A DNA stretch of 64,000 bases from positions 620,001 through 684,000 of the forward strand of contig NZ_AP017295.1 in assembly GCF_001548375.1 (NCBI RefSeq), written 5' to 3'. The translations under genes were made by a program, and so were the position numbers. The stretch comes from Nostoc sp. NIES-3756. GTDB lineage: Bacteria; Cyanobacteriota; Cyanobacteriia; Cyanobacteriales; Nostocaceae. The notes under the pieces were generated by a model. That model was not told where the DNA came from and ran no database searches. It saw nothing but the letters and a program-made list of their open reading frames with translations. Of this stretch, positions 9,622 to 18,858 are shown one piece after another; position 1 is the first letter of the stretch, and each line of letters opens with the position of its first letter.

Positions 9622-10569
9622 TTAATATCCTGCCTGTTTATCTACTACGTTGCGTAGGGGCTGATTGGTAATATAGCGGTGGAAATTATCAATAAATAGT
9701 TCTATGGAACGCTGTTTTACCTTTGGGGAATGACCGGAACAGTGAGGTGTAATGAATAGGTTTGGCACTGTCCACAAAGGGCTATCAGCTGATAGGGGTT
9801 CATTGATTACTGTATCTAAGGCTGCGCCTGCAATCCAGCCTTCTGTGAGTGCTTTAATTAAAGCAGGTTCATCGACGATCGCACCACGGGCAATATTAAT
9901 CAAATAAGCATGACGAGGTAGCGATCGCAAAGCTGCTTCGTCAATTAAACCTTTGGTTTCTGGGGTGAGGGGTGTAGCAACTACTACATAGTCAGCTTCG
10001 CTAAGGTGCGATCGCCATTCATCAGCACCGACTACTTTGTCGAAATTGGGTAGTGGTTCGGGTTTACGACGGCTACCAATTACTCTTGTACCGAAGGCTT
10101 TAGCGCGAGATGCGATCGCTTGACCGATACCACCAGCGCCGATAATGAGTATCGTTGCATCTGTTAATTCTTGAATTGCAAAGCCTCTTTGCCAGCGACG
10201 TTCAGTTTGTAGCGCGTGTAATTCTGGCAAGTGTTTGGCGTGAGAGAGGATGTAAGCAATGACAAATTCGGCAATGGGAATTGCATGGACTCCTGCACCA
10301 TTGGTCAGAATGAGATCACGTTCCAAATAAGTAGGTGTTAATATATGGTTTACCCCTGCATTGGGTGCATGATGCCAACGCAAATTAGGAGCAGATTCTA
10401 ACACCCTGTGCAGAACTGGACTTCTGAGAAAGAACCAACTAAGATAAACTTCTGCATCACTAGCATCACCATCAAGCTTGCCATCACTATCAACTAATAC
10501 AACTTTTGTATCAGATGGTAAATGAGGCTCAATTTCCGCAGCGACCTCGATGGGCAAAATGAGTTTCAT
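9622..10569 (-). CDS. D-2-hydroxyacid dehydrogenase (NAD-binding)
   Basis: A 315-residue enzyme of the D-isomer-specific 2-hydroxyacid dehydrogenase family. The Rossmann motif is ILIIGAGGIGQAIASRAKAF. The catalytic Arg lies in INIARGAIVDE, followed by the family Glu and a closing His in TPHCSGHSP. It interconverts a 2-hydroxyacid and a 2-oxoacid using NAD(P)H; the exact substrate is unknown. Given the cluster, a sulfonated hydroxyacid or glyoxylate-type product is possible. The ATG at 10569 (MKLILPIE) is preferred to an upstream ATG because it aligns with the usual family start and has AGGAG upstream, although the spacing is long at 11 bases. Confidence 0.87.
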   Translation of the reverse strand: MKLILPIEVAAEIEPHLPSDTKVVLVDSDGKLDGDASDAEVYLSWFFLRSPVLHRVLESAPNLRWHHAPNAGVNHILTPTYLERDLILTNGAGVHAIPIAEFVIAYILSHAKHLPELHALQTERRWQRGFAIQELTDATILIIGAGGIGQAIASRAKAFGTRVIGSRRKPEPLPNFDKVVGADEWRSHLSEADYVVVATPLTPETKGLIDEAALRSLPRHAYLINIARGAIVDEPALIKALTEGWIAGAALDTVINEPLSADSPLWTVPNLFITPHCSGHSPKVKQRSIELFIDNFHRYITNQPLRNVVDKQAGY

Positions 10570-10817
10570 ATAGACTCTTTCTCCTAGTGGCATTTTTTAG
10601 GAAAAACTTTCTCAATCTAGAGTAAATAAACAAATTTCTACCTCAAGCGTTTAGCAACGCTCTGTTTACGCCAGAGTTCGTTGACTAACGCACACACTCA
10701 CACTATCAAACTCTCCATTTTCGTAGAGATACCTTATGTACAATGATAGGTCATTGATAGTTTGAGGTTCATGTAACAATTCTTAGGTATAGAGTTAATG
10801 GCATGAAGTGGTGAGTT

Positions 10818-11588
10818 TTAGCTACTCAATTGTAATAATTGCTTGTTGGCATAAGCATTTTCTGTGTTCATCACTTTTTCCAACACAGCTTCTCTAATAT
10901 TAACAAAGGCTTCGCTGGCTCTATCTCTGGGGCGTGGCAGATTCACAGGTAAATCCAGAGCAATTCCACCTTCTTCAATGACTACTATTCTGTCGGCTAG
11001 TGCTACAGCTTCTTCTACATCGTGGGTAACTAAAAACGCTGTAAATCCTCGCTCTAGCCACAAGTTTTCAATTAAGTGCTGCATCTCTAAACGAGTTAAA
11101 GCATCCAAAGCGCCTAGAGGTTCATCGAGCAACAACAAGCGGGGCTGATTCACTAAAGCTCTTGCTAAGGATACCCTTTGCCGTTGTCCTCCAGAAAGTA
11201 CAGATGGCCATTCTTTAGCTCTATCTTTGAGTCCAACTTTTTCTAACGCCCACAAGGCTTTTTCTTGCCAGTTGTCATGCAGACCTAAACCTACATTATC
11301 AATAACACTTTTCCAAGGTAACAAACGTGAATCTTGAAACATTACTCGCAGAGAATCACCAAGTTTACGCAATGGCTCTCCATCTAATAAAATACCGCCG
11401 CTATTTGGTCTATCTAAACCTGAAACTAGACGTAATAATGTACTTTTGCCGCAACCACTACGACCGACAATAGCAACAAACTCTCCCGGAGGAACTTCTA
11501 AATTTAAAGAATTTAAGACAGGTTGTTTACCAAAAGCTTTGCTTAAATCAAGAATGCTGAGTTGTGTTCCTCTTTTATGTGCAACCAT
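10818..11588 (-). CDS. ssuB: ABC transporter ATP-binding protein, aliphatic sulfonate type
   Basis: A 256-residue ATPase with Walker [11 protein letters not shown]-loop FQDSRLLPW, signature LSGGQRQRV, Walker [13 protein letters not shown] and the switch histidine in [17 protein letters not shown] with a short C-terminal tail is typical of the SsuB/TauB subfamily, which powers sulfonate or taurine import together with SsuC. The ATG at 11588 is chosen over an upstream in-frame codon because AGGAG lies nine bases before it. The permease gene lies 169 bases upstream on the same strand, so the two are probably in one operon headed by ssuD. Confidence 0.9.
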   Translation of the reverse strand: MVAHKRGTQLSILDLSKAFGKQPVLNSLNLEVPPGEFVAIVGRSGCGKSTLLRLVSGLDRPNSGGILLDGEPLRKLGDSLRVMFQDSRLLPWKSVIDNVGLGLHDNWQEKALWALEKVGLKDRAKEWPSVLSGGQRQRVSLARALVNQPRLLLLDEPLGALDALTRLEMQHLIENLWLERGFTAFLVTHDVEEAVALADRIVVIEEGGIALDLPVNLPRPRDRASEAFVNIREAVLEKVMNTENAYANKQLLQLSS

Positions 11589-11757
11589 TTTCAAAATCTC
11601 CTTTTTGGTTATCAAAAAAGCCAAAATTATAAAATAACTAAGGAGTCAGAAGATTGTGGTTTCAAACCTTAATAATTAGAAGAAATATCATAAATTTCTA
11701 ATCTGCTAATTATTTTGTTTTCTAACTCCTGAGTTATGGTGTATGTGACTTTGACTT

Positions 11758-12585
11758 TTACTTCAACTGATAATTGGGATTCCATGCCAAGAATTTTCCT
11801 TCTAATGTTCTGGCAACAAAATCTGCTAATTTCCCCAACAACGCATAAATCACAATACTCAAAACCACTACGTCTGTTTGCATAAATTCACGGGCATTCA
11901 TTGCCATGTAACCCAGCCCAGAATCAGCAGCAATTGTTTCTGCCACAATTAATGTCAACCACATAATTCCCAAGGAAAAGCGGACACCTACGAGAATTGA
12001 AGATAATGCTCCAGGAAAAATAATATGCCACAAAAGTTGGGTTGTTTTTAATCCATAAACTTTTCCCATTTCAATTAATCCAGGATCAACACTCCGAATA
12101 CCATGAAATGTATTCAGATAAAGTGGAAAGAAAACCCCCATTGATACTAGAAATAATCTAGCTTGATCGCCAATACCAAACCACAAAATTACTAGAGGAA
12201 TTAAAGCTAAGTTAGGAATAGTACGCAGCATTTGTAAAGAGCTATCCAACAGCTTTTCAGCGACACGAGAAAAGCCATTGAGTAAGCCTAAGCCAAAGCC
12301 AATACTACCACCCACGACAAAGCCCGATATCGCTCGTGCGGCACTAATCCCAATATGTTGGAATAATTCTCCGGTGGAAGCAAGTTTAAATGCCGTGAAT
12401 ATCACACCGCTTGGTGCTGGCAGGATTCTACTGGAGAGTAATCCTGTTCTAGAAGCAGTTTCCCAAAGTGTGAGAACTAAGATAGGCACAATCCAAGGAA
12501 CTATTTTTTGGATTTGGGGGCTGTTTAGTACGCCACTTAAGGATACATTGTTGTAGCTTTTAGTGTTTTTGAGGGTTATAGTCAT
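11758..12585 (-). CDS. ssuC: ABC transporter permease, aliphatic sulfonate type
   Basis: A 275-residue inner-membrane protein with about six helices and the BPD_transp_1 domain. The cytoplasmic EAA-type loop is seen around [20 protein letters not shown]. It matches SsuC/TauC permeases and would pair with SsuB to import sulfonates delivered by the SsuA-type lipoproteins encoded at 18859 and 22507. Its ATG overlaps the TGA of ssuD by four bases (ATGA, 12582-12585), showing translational coupling within an ssuD-ssuC-ssuB operon. Confidence 0.92.
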   Translation of the reverse strand: MTITLKNTKSYNNVSLSGVLNSPQIQKIVPWIVPILVLTLWETASRTGLLSSRILPAPSGVIFTAFKLASTGELFQHIGISAARAISGFVVGGSIGFGLGLLNGFSRVAEKLLDSSLQMLRTIPNLALIPLVILWFGIGDQARLFLVSMGVFFPLYLNTFHGIRSVDPGLIEMGKVYGLKTTQLLWHIIFPGALSSILVGVRFSLGIMWLTLIVAETIAADSGLGYMAMNAREFMQTDVVVLSIVIYALLGKLADFVARTLEGKFLAWNPNYQLK

Positions 12586-13742
12586 GAGGCACTCGTAGTA
12601 GCTACTTCTTTGATTTGTTGAGTAAATTTCTCTTTGCTGGCAAATTCACTGAAAGGAGTCACAACTGGTGATGCGATTGTGGCAGCTTCTTGTTGTAAAG
12701 GTAGGCGAGGGAATAACAATTCTGCGGTACGATAAGCTTCTTCTAGATGGGGATATCCAGAGAAGACAAAAGTCTCAATTCCCAATTCTTGATATTCCAA
12801 CATCCTGGCGGCTACGGTGTCAGGATCGCCAACTAGGGCAGTACCAGCACCACCCCTAACTAAGCCAAGCCCCGCCCACAAGTTGGGGCTAATTTCTAGG
12901 GCATCGCGTTTACCGTTGTGCAGTTGCACCATGCGTTTTTGCCCTTCGGAATCAGAGGTGGCATAGGCTTGTTGCGCTTTTGCGATCGCCTCATCATCTA
13001 CATATTTGATTAACTCATTGGCTGCATCCCAAGCTGCCGATGCTGTTTCTCTGACAATAACGTGCAAGCGAATACCAAACCGCACTGTTCTACCTTGTTC
13101 GGCGGCTAGCTGGCGCACTTCGGCAATTTTTTCGGCTACCTGTGCAGGCGGTTCACCCCAAGTAAGATACGTATCGATATGCTTGGCTGCTACTCGTTTG
13201 GCGGCGGCTGATGAACCACCAAACCACAACGGTGGATAAGGCTTTTGGATTGGTGGGAACAAAAGTTTTCCGCCTTTGATATCCAAGTATTTACCTTGAA
13301 AATCAACTGTTTCTCCGCTTACAATACCTCGCCAAACTGCTAAAAATTCATCGGTTAGGTCGTAACGGTCATCATGGCTCAAATGAAGTCCGTCTCCAGC
13401 TAGATGTGCTGGATCGCCACCTGTCACAACATTAATTAACAACCTGCCATTTGACATTCTGTCAAAAGTCGCAGCCATTCGCGCCGCCACACCAGGAGAA
13501 CTAATTCCTGGGCGAATTGCTACCAGGAACTTCATTCGCTTAGTGACAGGAATCAAAGATGCAGCCGTAATCCAAGCATCTTCACAAAAGGGGCCTGTCG
13601 GTAATAAAGCACCTACATAGCCTAAGTTATCTACAGCTTGGGCAATTTGCTGTAAATAATCGGGCGTGGCATCGCGTCCGCTAATCTCTGTGCCTAAGTA
13701 ACGTCCGTCACGACTTGTGGGAATAAACCAAAGAATCTGCAT
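12582..13742 (-). CDS. ssuD: FMNH2-dependent alkanesulfonate monooxygenase
   Basis: A 386-residue luciferase-family enzyme beginning [17 protein letters not shown], which matches the usual SsuD N-terminus. Further family segments are [30 protein letters not shown] and [18 protein letters not shown]. It oxidises alkanesulfonates to an aldehyde plus sulfite, using reduced flavin supplied by a separate reductase, which is not in this window. The ATG at 13742 is favoured over an upstream TTG because of that conserved start. It is the first gene of ssuD-ssuC-ssuB and overlaps ssuC by four bases. A 26-bp inverted-repeat site sits 28 bases upstream of the ATG, close enough to cover the promoter. Confidence 0.93.
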   Translation of the reverse strand: MQILWFIPTSRDGRYLGTEISGRDATPDYLQQIAQAVDNLGYVGALLPTGPFCEDAWITAASLIPVTKRMKFLVAIRPGISSPGVAARMAATFDRMSNGRLLINVVTGGDPAHLAGDGLHLSHDDRYDLTDEFLAVWRGIVSGETVDFQGKYLDIKGGKLLFPPIQKPYPPLWFGGSSAAAKRVAAKHIDTYLTWGEPPAQVAEKIAEVRQLAAEQGRTVRFGIRLHVIVRETASAAWDAANELIKYVDDEAIAKAQQAYATSDSEGQKRMVQLHNGKRDALEISPNLWAGLGLVRGGAGTALVGDPDTVAARMLEYQELGIETFVFSGYPHLEEAYRTAELLFPRLPLQQEAATIASPVVTPFSEFASKEKFTQQIKEVATTSAS

Positions 13743-13769
13743 TACTGTCAAGGTATTTAAGGTCTAAAG

Positions 13770-13795
13770 TACGGTTATTCGGTCAAGTTACCGTA
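13770..13795. promoter_or_regulatory. candidate sulfur-regulon operator, copy 2 (perfect arms)
   Basis: TACGGT and ACCGTA, a perfect 6-bp inverted repeat, enclose 14 bases that include GGTCAAGTT. It lies 28 bases before the ssuD start codon. Copy 3 at 16649-16674 matches it at most of the 26 positions, including GGTCAAGTT. The size and spacing suit a dimeric regulator such as a LysR-type protein; the identity of the regulator is unknown. Confidence 0.6.
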
Positions 13796-14001
13796 TTTTA
13801 TAGCCATTAATCTTACATCAAAAATCGTCAAACGGAACTTTTAGTTGACGAAATATAAAAAATGTTCGATTGAAAGAACATTTTCAAAAATGATTCTGAC
13901 ACTTTGTTAACCAAAATAGTTGTAGTGGGAAACACAAGTTACTACGGAAAGGTTATTAGTTATTAGTCTATAGTCAAAGGTCAGTTGTCATTAGTTATTC
14001 T

Positions 14002-14028
14002 CCCTAGCCCCTCCCAGAAGGGCTAGGG
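14002..14028 (-). terminator. hairpin after porin gene
   Basis: CCCTAGCCC and GGGCTAGGG form a perfect 9-bp stem with a 9-base loop, about 50 bases beyond the porin stop codon. No T-run follows on the minus strand, so termination strength is uncertain. A diverged relative lies near 49150-49175. Confidence 0.5.
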
Positions 14029-14075
14029 GTGGGTTTCTCCCTCATCACCCCATTCAACTGTCAACAAGCAAAACA

Positions 14076-15818
14076 TCAGAACGAAAAACTAGTGCGGACA
14101 GCACCTACCCAAATTGCATCGTTAGCACTGTTATGTTCTGGCTGGGTAATAACATAAAAAGTTGGAGTGACGGTAATGTTGTCATTGACTCGATAGGTGT
14201 AGAAAGTCTCTATATGTAAAGAAGTGTCAGGGTCTTTTCGTCCTGGCACAGAATTACTTGTGGCTTTTGGTGGTACACCAATCACAAATCCGGCTACATT
14301 ACCTTTTTTCCCAAAGTCTGGCAAAGCAAGGGTGAGCGCACCATTAATAATGGTGGCATCATTACTGCGTCCGCTTTCTTGATGTGCTTCTGTGTAACCA
14401 AACCAACCACCTAGAACTAATTTACGACTAGCTCTCCAGTTAAATTGCAACCCAAAGTTATCGGCGGAGAAGGCATTGGTAGCACTGTTATCAAAGGGAC
14501 GGAAGGCATTGCGGCTACCTGTACCACCAGTAAGGTTCAGACCACTGTTAGCGGTGTAATATTTGCGGGTGTAAGTTAGACCAATATCTAGCTGAGGACT
14601 GGGTGAGATGGTTAATTGAGCCAATGCTAAATAACTACCACCAAACAACCCACCAGTTCCGGGGTTAGCGGCCTGATTGTTATCTGCGATGTAGCCTGCA
14701 TTAAGTTGGAATTGATTATTAAACTTATAGGCGAAAGCTAAACCTGCACCATCAAAACCGGGTCGATAAATAGTAGGGTTAAACGTAGCAAACCTAGAAA
14801 GAGCGCCATTTAAGCCACCAATTGCACCATTTAAGGTAGGAGTAAAGACGGCAGGTTGCAATGCTCTTGGCCCTATCCAAACGGTGGTATTTGCACCTAA
14901 AGGAAAACGATAAGTTAACTGACTTAGATATGTTCCCTCTCTTTCCCCATCAAAGGTGAAACGAGCCATATGGGTTCCCGCCGGATTATTCAAGTTAGGG
15001 ATGTTGTTACCAGCTGTAAGTTGAGTGGTTAATTGATCTCTTCCAGTAAAGCTAGTTTGCAGGGCTAGGCGGGCGCGGTAGCCGAAGAAGGTATTGGTAC
15101 TATCATTCGTGTCATTGGCTGGGGTATTATTAGCGCGATCGCCAAAAGTATCACCAACTACAAAGATGGCATCCCCCACTAATTTAGTAGTAGTAGAAAA
15201 TTGTTGGGCTTCTACTCTAGCAGTCCGAGTTTCTAAAGTATCAACTCTCCCCCGCAATGTAGCTAATTCTCCTGCAAATTGTTCTCGTAGTTTTTGCAAG
15301 GTAGCCAAATCTTCTTTACGTACCAAATCTGCTGTATTGGTAGCTATGAGTTCGTTGAGCCTATCCAAAGCAGCATTTAACCCAGCCGCAAATTCGTACC
15401 GTGTCAGGGCGCGATTACCTTTGAATGTCCCGTCTGGATATCCCGCTATCACCCCGTAACGTTCTACTAAGGACTGCAAAGCTTGAAAGGCCCAATCTGA
15501 TGGATTGACATCAGATAACTGGGAGACAGATGTTACTTGTCCGGTTAAGTCTGGGGTGTTGCTATTAGTTAATTGGGTAACTGGAGTCTCAGCTGTTTGC
15601 TGGTTAGCTTCAGAAGTTTTTTCTACTTCTACATTCCTTGGCAGTTCCTGAGCAATTGTTGTGGCATTATCTTTATTTTTTGATAAAGAGTTTTGTAATT
15701 GATTTGTTGCAGGTGATGTTATTGGTACTTCAGCAGCATTTCCTACTGAAGATATCATCAAAAAACTACTAACAAAGGTTGGAATTACTAAAAAATAGTT
15801 CCAAAGAAACTTAGACAT
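14076..15818 (-). CDS. SLH-domain OprB-type outer-membrane porin
   Basis: A 580-residue protein beginning with a signal peptide (MSKFLWNYFLVIPTFVSS) and an Asn/Thr-rich linker. An S-layer homology domain follows at about residues 95-155 (NPSDWAFQALQSL, GYPDGTFKG, LTRYEFAAGLNAALD). Next come a coiled coil (LREQFAGELATLRGRVDTLE) and a C-terminal beta-barrel of the OprB type ending in VRTSFSF, with a terminal Phe. Cyanobacterial SLH porins anchor to peptidoglycan and let small solutes through the outer membrane. Its position inside the cluster suggests it admits sulfonates. The ATG at 15818 has GAGGAG six bases upstream and is preferred to an earlier in-frame ATG. Confidence 0.9.
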   Translation of the reverse strand: MSKFLWNYFLVIPTFVSSFLMISSVGNAAEVPITSPATNQLQNSLSKNKDNATTIAQELPRNVEVEKTSEANQQTAETPVTQLTNSNTPDLTGQVTSVSQLSDVNPSDWAFQALQSLVERYGVIAGYPDGTFKGNRALTRYEFAAGLNAALDRLNELIATNTADLVRKEDLATLQKLREQFAGELATLRGRVDTLETRTARVEAQQFSTTTKLVGDAIFVVGDTFGDRANNTPANDTNDSTNTFFGYRARLALQTSFTGRDQLTTQLTAGNNIPNLNNPAGTHMARFTFDGEREGTYLSQLTYRFPLGANTTVWIGPRALQPAVFTPTLNGAIGGLNGALSRFATFNPTIYRPGFDGAGLAFAYKFNNQFQLNAGYIADNNQAANPGTGGLFGGSYLALAQLTISPSPQLDIGLTYTRKYYTANSGLNLTGGTGSRNAFRPFDNSATNAFSADNFGLQFNWRASRKLVLGGWFGYTEAHQESGRSNDATIINGALTLALPDFGKKGNVAGFVIGVPPKATSNSVPGRKDPDTSLHIETFYTYRVNDNITVTPTFYVITQPEHNSANDAIWVGAVRTSFSF

Positions 15819-16476
15819 GGGTTGCTCCTCACACAATATAAACTTGATTGCACTGGATGATATTTACGGGATGAAGTAGTTAAAAGAATCTTGTAAAAGA
15901 GTGAACAACCTGATATGTAGAGCCTGAAAATTATAAAATCTTTCTTAATTTTTCAGGTGGCTGAGTTGAGGTTGAAATAACTTTATTGGTTAGTTAACTT
16001 TCAGTCAACATATATATTTTTGACTGGTGGTAACTTTAAGACAACGAGCAACTTTATAATTAAGTGGTCACGTCTGATTTTGGTTTTGCATAGAGTTCAT
16101 AACATCATCTGGGGGTTGTGTTATGGCTTGTTCAAGCTTTCAACAGCATGTTTGCTGTATATATTGCAACTATTTAGTTAACCAAGGTGAAACCTTATCC
16201 AAAGAACAAGTATTTTAGGATTTTTAGTTGTGAATGATATCTGCAAATAACCTTACACTTAGGTTATTACTCTACATTGAACCAAAATCTCCGACTCAGT
16301 TTATAACCAAAAAATTACGTAGCTTTTAATAAAAAAGTTTTCTCCTACTCCCTTGTTCAAGTCAATCGTTCATAACAATGTCGCCATCATCTTTTACTTT
16401 TGTTACCAAACATTAATGTCTCTTATTCATTGATGGTAACTTTTGTTCTTAGTTGGCAATGCTCTCAACCATAAAG

Positions 16477-16502
16477 TACGGTAATTCTATCGAATTTATG
16501 TT
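16477..16502. promoter_or_regulatory. weak operator-like site, copy 4
   Basis: It begins TACGGTAATTC and matches the ssuD site at 17 of 26 positions by eye, but it lacks the ACCGTA right arm. It lies between the porin and flavoprotein genes and may be a low-affinity or chance copy. Confidence 0.25.
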
Positions 16503-16648
16503 GTATCTCTATTATTTAGTGATATTTGCACAAGTTAATACAAAACGCAAGTCCCATTTTTAAGAAGAGAATTTTACATAACTTTGTAATTTGTCTTCAA
16601 AAACACTTGCTTTTTGCTGGTAACTGTGAAAGACTTTGTTGTATAAAA

Positions 16649-16674
16649 TACGGTAGTTTGGTCAAGTTGCCGTA
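16649..16674. promoter_or_regulatory. candidate sulfur-regulon operator, copy 3
   Basis: TACGGT and GCCGTA enclose 14 bases that include GGTCAAGTT, shared with the ssuD site. It lies 140 bases upstream of the AprA-like gene. One arm base breaks the perfect inverted repeat. Confidence 0.55.
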
Positions 16675-16813
16675 GATTTTGGATAAATCAAGCTAAGTCT
16701 ACTGGCTAAATTGAGCAAATGCCTACAGCATTGGCGGTAGGACAAAGGTTAAGCAAACTTGTATAGCACAGCATCGATAAGCTAAACACCTTTATCGATG
16801 GAGGGAAGAATTA

Positions 16814-18439
16814 ATGCTGAGTAAGTTAACAACTGATTGGGAAGTGGATCTAGAAACAGATGTGCTAGTGATTGGGGGTGGCCCGGCTGGCACATGGGCA
16901 GCGTGGAGCGCAGCATCTAGAGGTGCAAGAGTTGTATTAGTAGATAAAGGTTACTGTGGTACAACAGGATGTGCAGCTGCGTCGGGTAATGGGGTTTGGT
17001 ATGTACCACCGGAACCCCAAGCAAGAGAAGCAGCAATGGCAAGCCGGGAATCCTTGGGGGGATACTTGGCGCATCGCCAATGGATGAGGCGCGTACTAGA
17101 TCAGACTTATGCCAGCGTTAACCTTTTAGCAGAGTGGGGTTATCCCTTCCCTACAGATGATGAGGGTAAACCTTATCGGCGAAGCTTGCAAGGCCCAGAG
17201 TACATGAAACTGATGCGGCGGCAAATTAAAAGAGCAGGCGTGAAAATTTTAGATAATAGCCCTGCTTTAGAACTTTTGGTCGATGAAGCCGGAGTCGTCG
17301 CAGGTGCAACAGGAGTCAACCGCCAGACAAATAACCAGTGGCGTGTATGCTCATTAGCTGTAGTCATTGCCACTGGTGGCTGTGCATTCCTGAGCAAAGC
17401 GTTAGGATGTAACGTCCTAACAGGGGATGGTTACTTGATGGCGGCGGAAGCAGGTGCCGAAATGTCGGGGATGGAGTTTTCCAACGCTTACGGCATCTCT
17501 CCTGCCTTTTCTTCAGTAACAAAAACCCTGTTTTACAACTGGGCAACCTTTACCTACGAAGATGGTACACCCATTCCCGGTGCAGGTTCCCAACGTGGGC
17601 GATCGCTAATTGCCAAAACATTACTCGAACAGCCAGTTTACGCCATCATCGACAAAGCCGCCGAAGAAATGCGCTCATCAATGCGACTAGCCCAGCCTAA
17701 CTTCTTCCTACCCTTCGACCGAGCAGGCATAGATCCCTTTACCCAACGATTCCCTGTCACCTTACGCTTAGAAGGGACAGTACGCGGCACAGGTGGTATC
17801 AGAATTATTGATGAAACCTGTGCAACCTCCGTCAAAGGCCTCTATGCAGCCGGAGATGCAGCCACAAGAGAATTGATTTGTGGCGGTTTTACGGGTGGTG
17901 GAAGCCACAATGCAGCTTGGGCAATTTCTTCTGGTTACTGGTCTGGTGAATCTGCGGCAGAGTTCGCCAAAACCTGGGGAAGTAAAGGCAATCAACGTCA
18001 AGTCCAAGGAGTAGGCGAAGCCGCATTTCAACCCAGATCCGAACATCCCCATACTTTAGCTACCGATGAAGTTATTCAAGCCGTACAAGCTGAAGTGTTC
18101 CCATATGACCGCAACCTATTCCGCACAGAGCAAGGCTTATCAGATTCACTAGGTAGACTAGATTATCTCTGGCAAGAAGTTCGAGATAGTCAAGTAGAGA
18201 ATAAACAGCTAATCAGAGCTAGAGAAGCGGCGGCAATGGTGGCTACAGCACGGTGGATGTACAACAGCGCCTTAGAACGCAAAGAAACTCGTGGAATGCA
18301 CAAACACCAAGACTATCCCCAACAAGATACAAACCAACAACATCACCTAATTAGTGGTGGTTTAGATCATGTGTGGGTGAAATCACAACCAATTGAGAAC
18401 ACAGAAAAAACTCTAGTAGGTGTAATTTCTAATTCGTAA
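16814..18439 (+). CDS. FAD-dependent oxidoreductase, AprA/fumarate-reductase-like
   Basis: A 541-residue flavoprotein of the FAD_binding_2 family (fumarate reductase, succinate dehydrogenase, adenylylsulfate reductase alpha). The FAD-binding motif is VLVIGGGPAGTWAAWSAASR at the N-terminus. A second FAD contact is GLYAAGDAATRELICGGFTG near residues 345-365, followed by a C-terminal helical domain. It is followed after 69 bases by a two-cluster ferredoxin gene, the arrangement seen for AprA-AprB. Because it lies among sulfonate genes, an electron-transfer role on a sulfur or sulfonate intermediate is likely, but true APS reductase activity is not shown. The ATG follows GAGGGA. The last codons and TAA lie inside an AATTCGT repeat array. 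Confidence 0.85.
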   Translation: MLSKLTTDWEVDLETDVLVIGGGPAGTWAAWSAASRGARVVLVDKGYCGTTGCAAASGNGVWYVPPEPQAREAAMASRESLGGYLAHRQWMRRVLDQTYASVNLLAEWGYPFPTDDEGKPYRRSLQGPEYMKLMRRQIKRAGVKILDNSPALELLVDEAGVVAGATGVNRQTNNQWRVCSLAVVIATGGCAFLSKALGCNVLTGDGYLMAAEAGAEMSGMEFSNAYGISPAFSSVTKTLFYNWATFTYEDGTPIPGAGSQRGRSLIAKTLLEQPVYAIIDKAAEEMRSSMRLAQPNFFLPFDRAGIDPFTQRFPVTLRLEGTVRGTGGIRIIDETCATSVKGLYAAGDAATRELICGGFTGGGSHNAAWAISSGYWSGESAAEFAKTWGSKGNQRQVQGVGEAAFQPRSEHPHTLATDEVIQAVQAEVFPYDRNLFRTEQGLSDSLGRLDYLWQEVRDSQVENKQLIRAREAAAMVATARWMYNSALERKETRGMHKHQDYPQQDTNQQHHLISGGLDHVWVKSQPIENTEKTLVGVISNS

Positions 18440-18480
18440 TTCGTAATTCGTAATTCGTAATAGCCTACGGCTTTCTTAAT
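18430..18480. repeat. AATTCGT heptamer array overlapping a gene end
   Basis: About four tandem AATTCGT heptamers are followed by TAGCCTACGGCTTTC, a relative of the composite element at 9561-9614 and 60389-60442. The stop codon of the flavoprotein gene (TAA ending at 18439) is formed by the first heptamers. Confidence 0.8.
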
Positions 18481-18508
18481 TTGAAATTTTTCAAATAGGA
18501 GTAATACT

Positions 18509-18838
18509 GTGATTGAATTGGTCAGTGCGTCGCGGTGTATTAAGTGTAATATCTGCGTAAACATTTGTCCGACCAACGTATTTGACCGTGTACCTGATGC
18601 ACCGCCAGCGATCGCCCGAAAAAGTGATTGCCAAACTTGCTTTATGTGCGAACTATACTGCCCCGTTGACGCTCTCTATGTAGCACCAGAAACTGATCTG
18701 CAAACTTCAGTCAACGAGGCAGAATTAGCACAAAAAGGATTACTCGGAAGTTATCGAGAAAATATTGGCTGGGGGCTAAAACGAGGTTCCACAGCTAAAA
18801 ATGACCAAACATTTCAAATTCTCAAACAAATGAGATAA
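18509..18838 (+). CDS. 2[4Fe-4S] ferredoxin, AprB-like
   Basis: A 109-residue protein with two complete bacterial-type cluster motifs, CIKCNICVNICP and CQTCFMCELYCP (CxxCxxCxxxCP each), and a C-terminal tail of about 45 residues. It would carry electrons to or from the flavoprotein encoded just upstream, as AprB does for AprA. The tail is much shorter than in true AprB, about 150 residues in total length. The start is GTG with AGGAG eight bases before it. The solute-binding protein gene starts 20 bases downstream, so the three are probably one operon. Confidence 0.88.
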   Translation: MIELVSASRCIKCNICVNICPTNVFDRVPDAPPAIARKSDCQTCFMCELYCPVDALYVAPETDLQTSVNEAELAQKGLLGSYRENIGWGLKRGSTAKNDQTFQILKQMR

Positions 18839-18858
18839 ATCTGTGGAGAAATAGAATC

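Larger units (their letters stand above)
13743..14075. other. control region upstream of ssuD
   Basis: This 333-base spacer holds the candidate operator at 13770-13795, a stretch of heptamer-type repeat (TTAGTCA-like) near 13950-14000, and the hairpin at 14002-14028. No coding sequence was found. Confidence 0.6.
15819..16813. other. divergent control region, porin / AprA-like gene
   Basis: About one kilobase of AT-rich DNA separates the minus-strand porin gene from the plus-strand flavoprotein gene. It has no plausible ORF. It contains the strong operator-like site at 16649-16674 and a weaker copy at 16477-16502. Its length leaves room for two independent promoters. Confidence 0.6.

Noticed and set aside
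10690..10770. inverted repeat between the ssuB and dehydrogenase genes
   Set aside because: CTATCAAAC and GATAGTTTG look inverted at first, but they do not pair as true complements in a stem of useful length.
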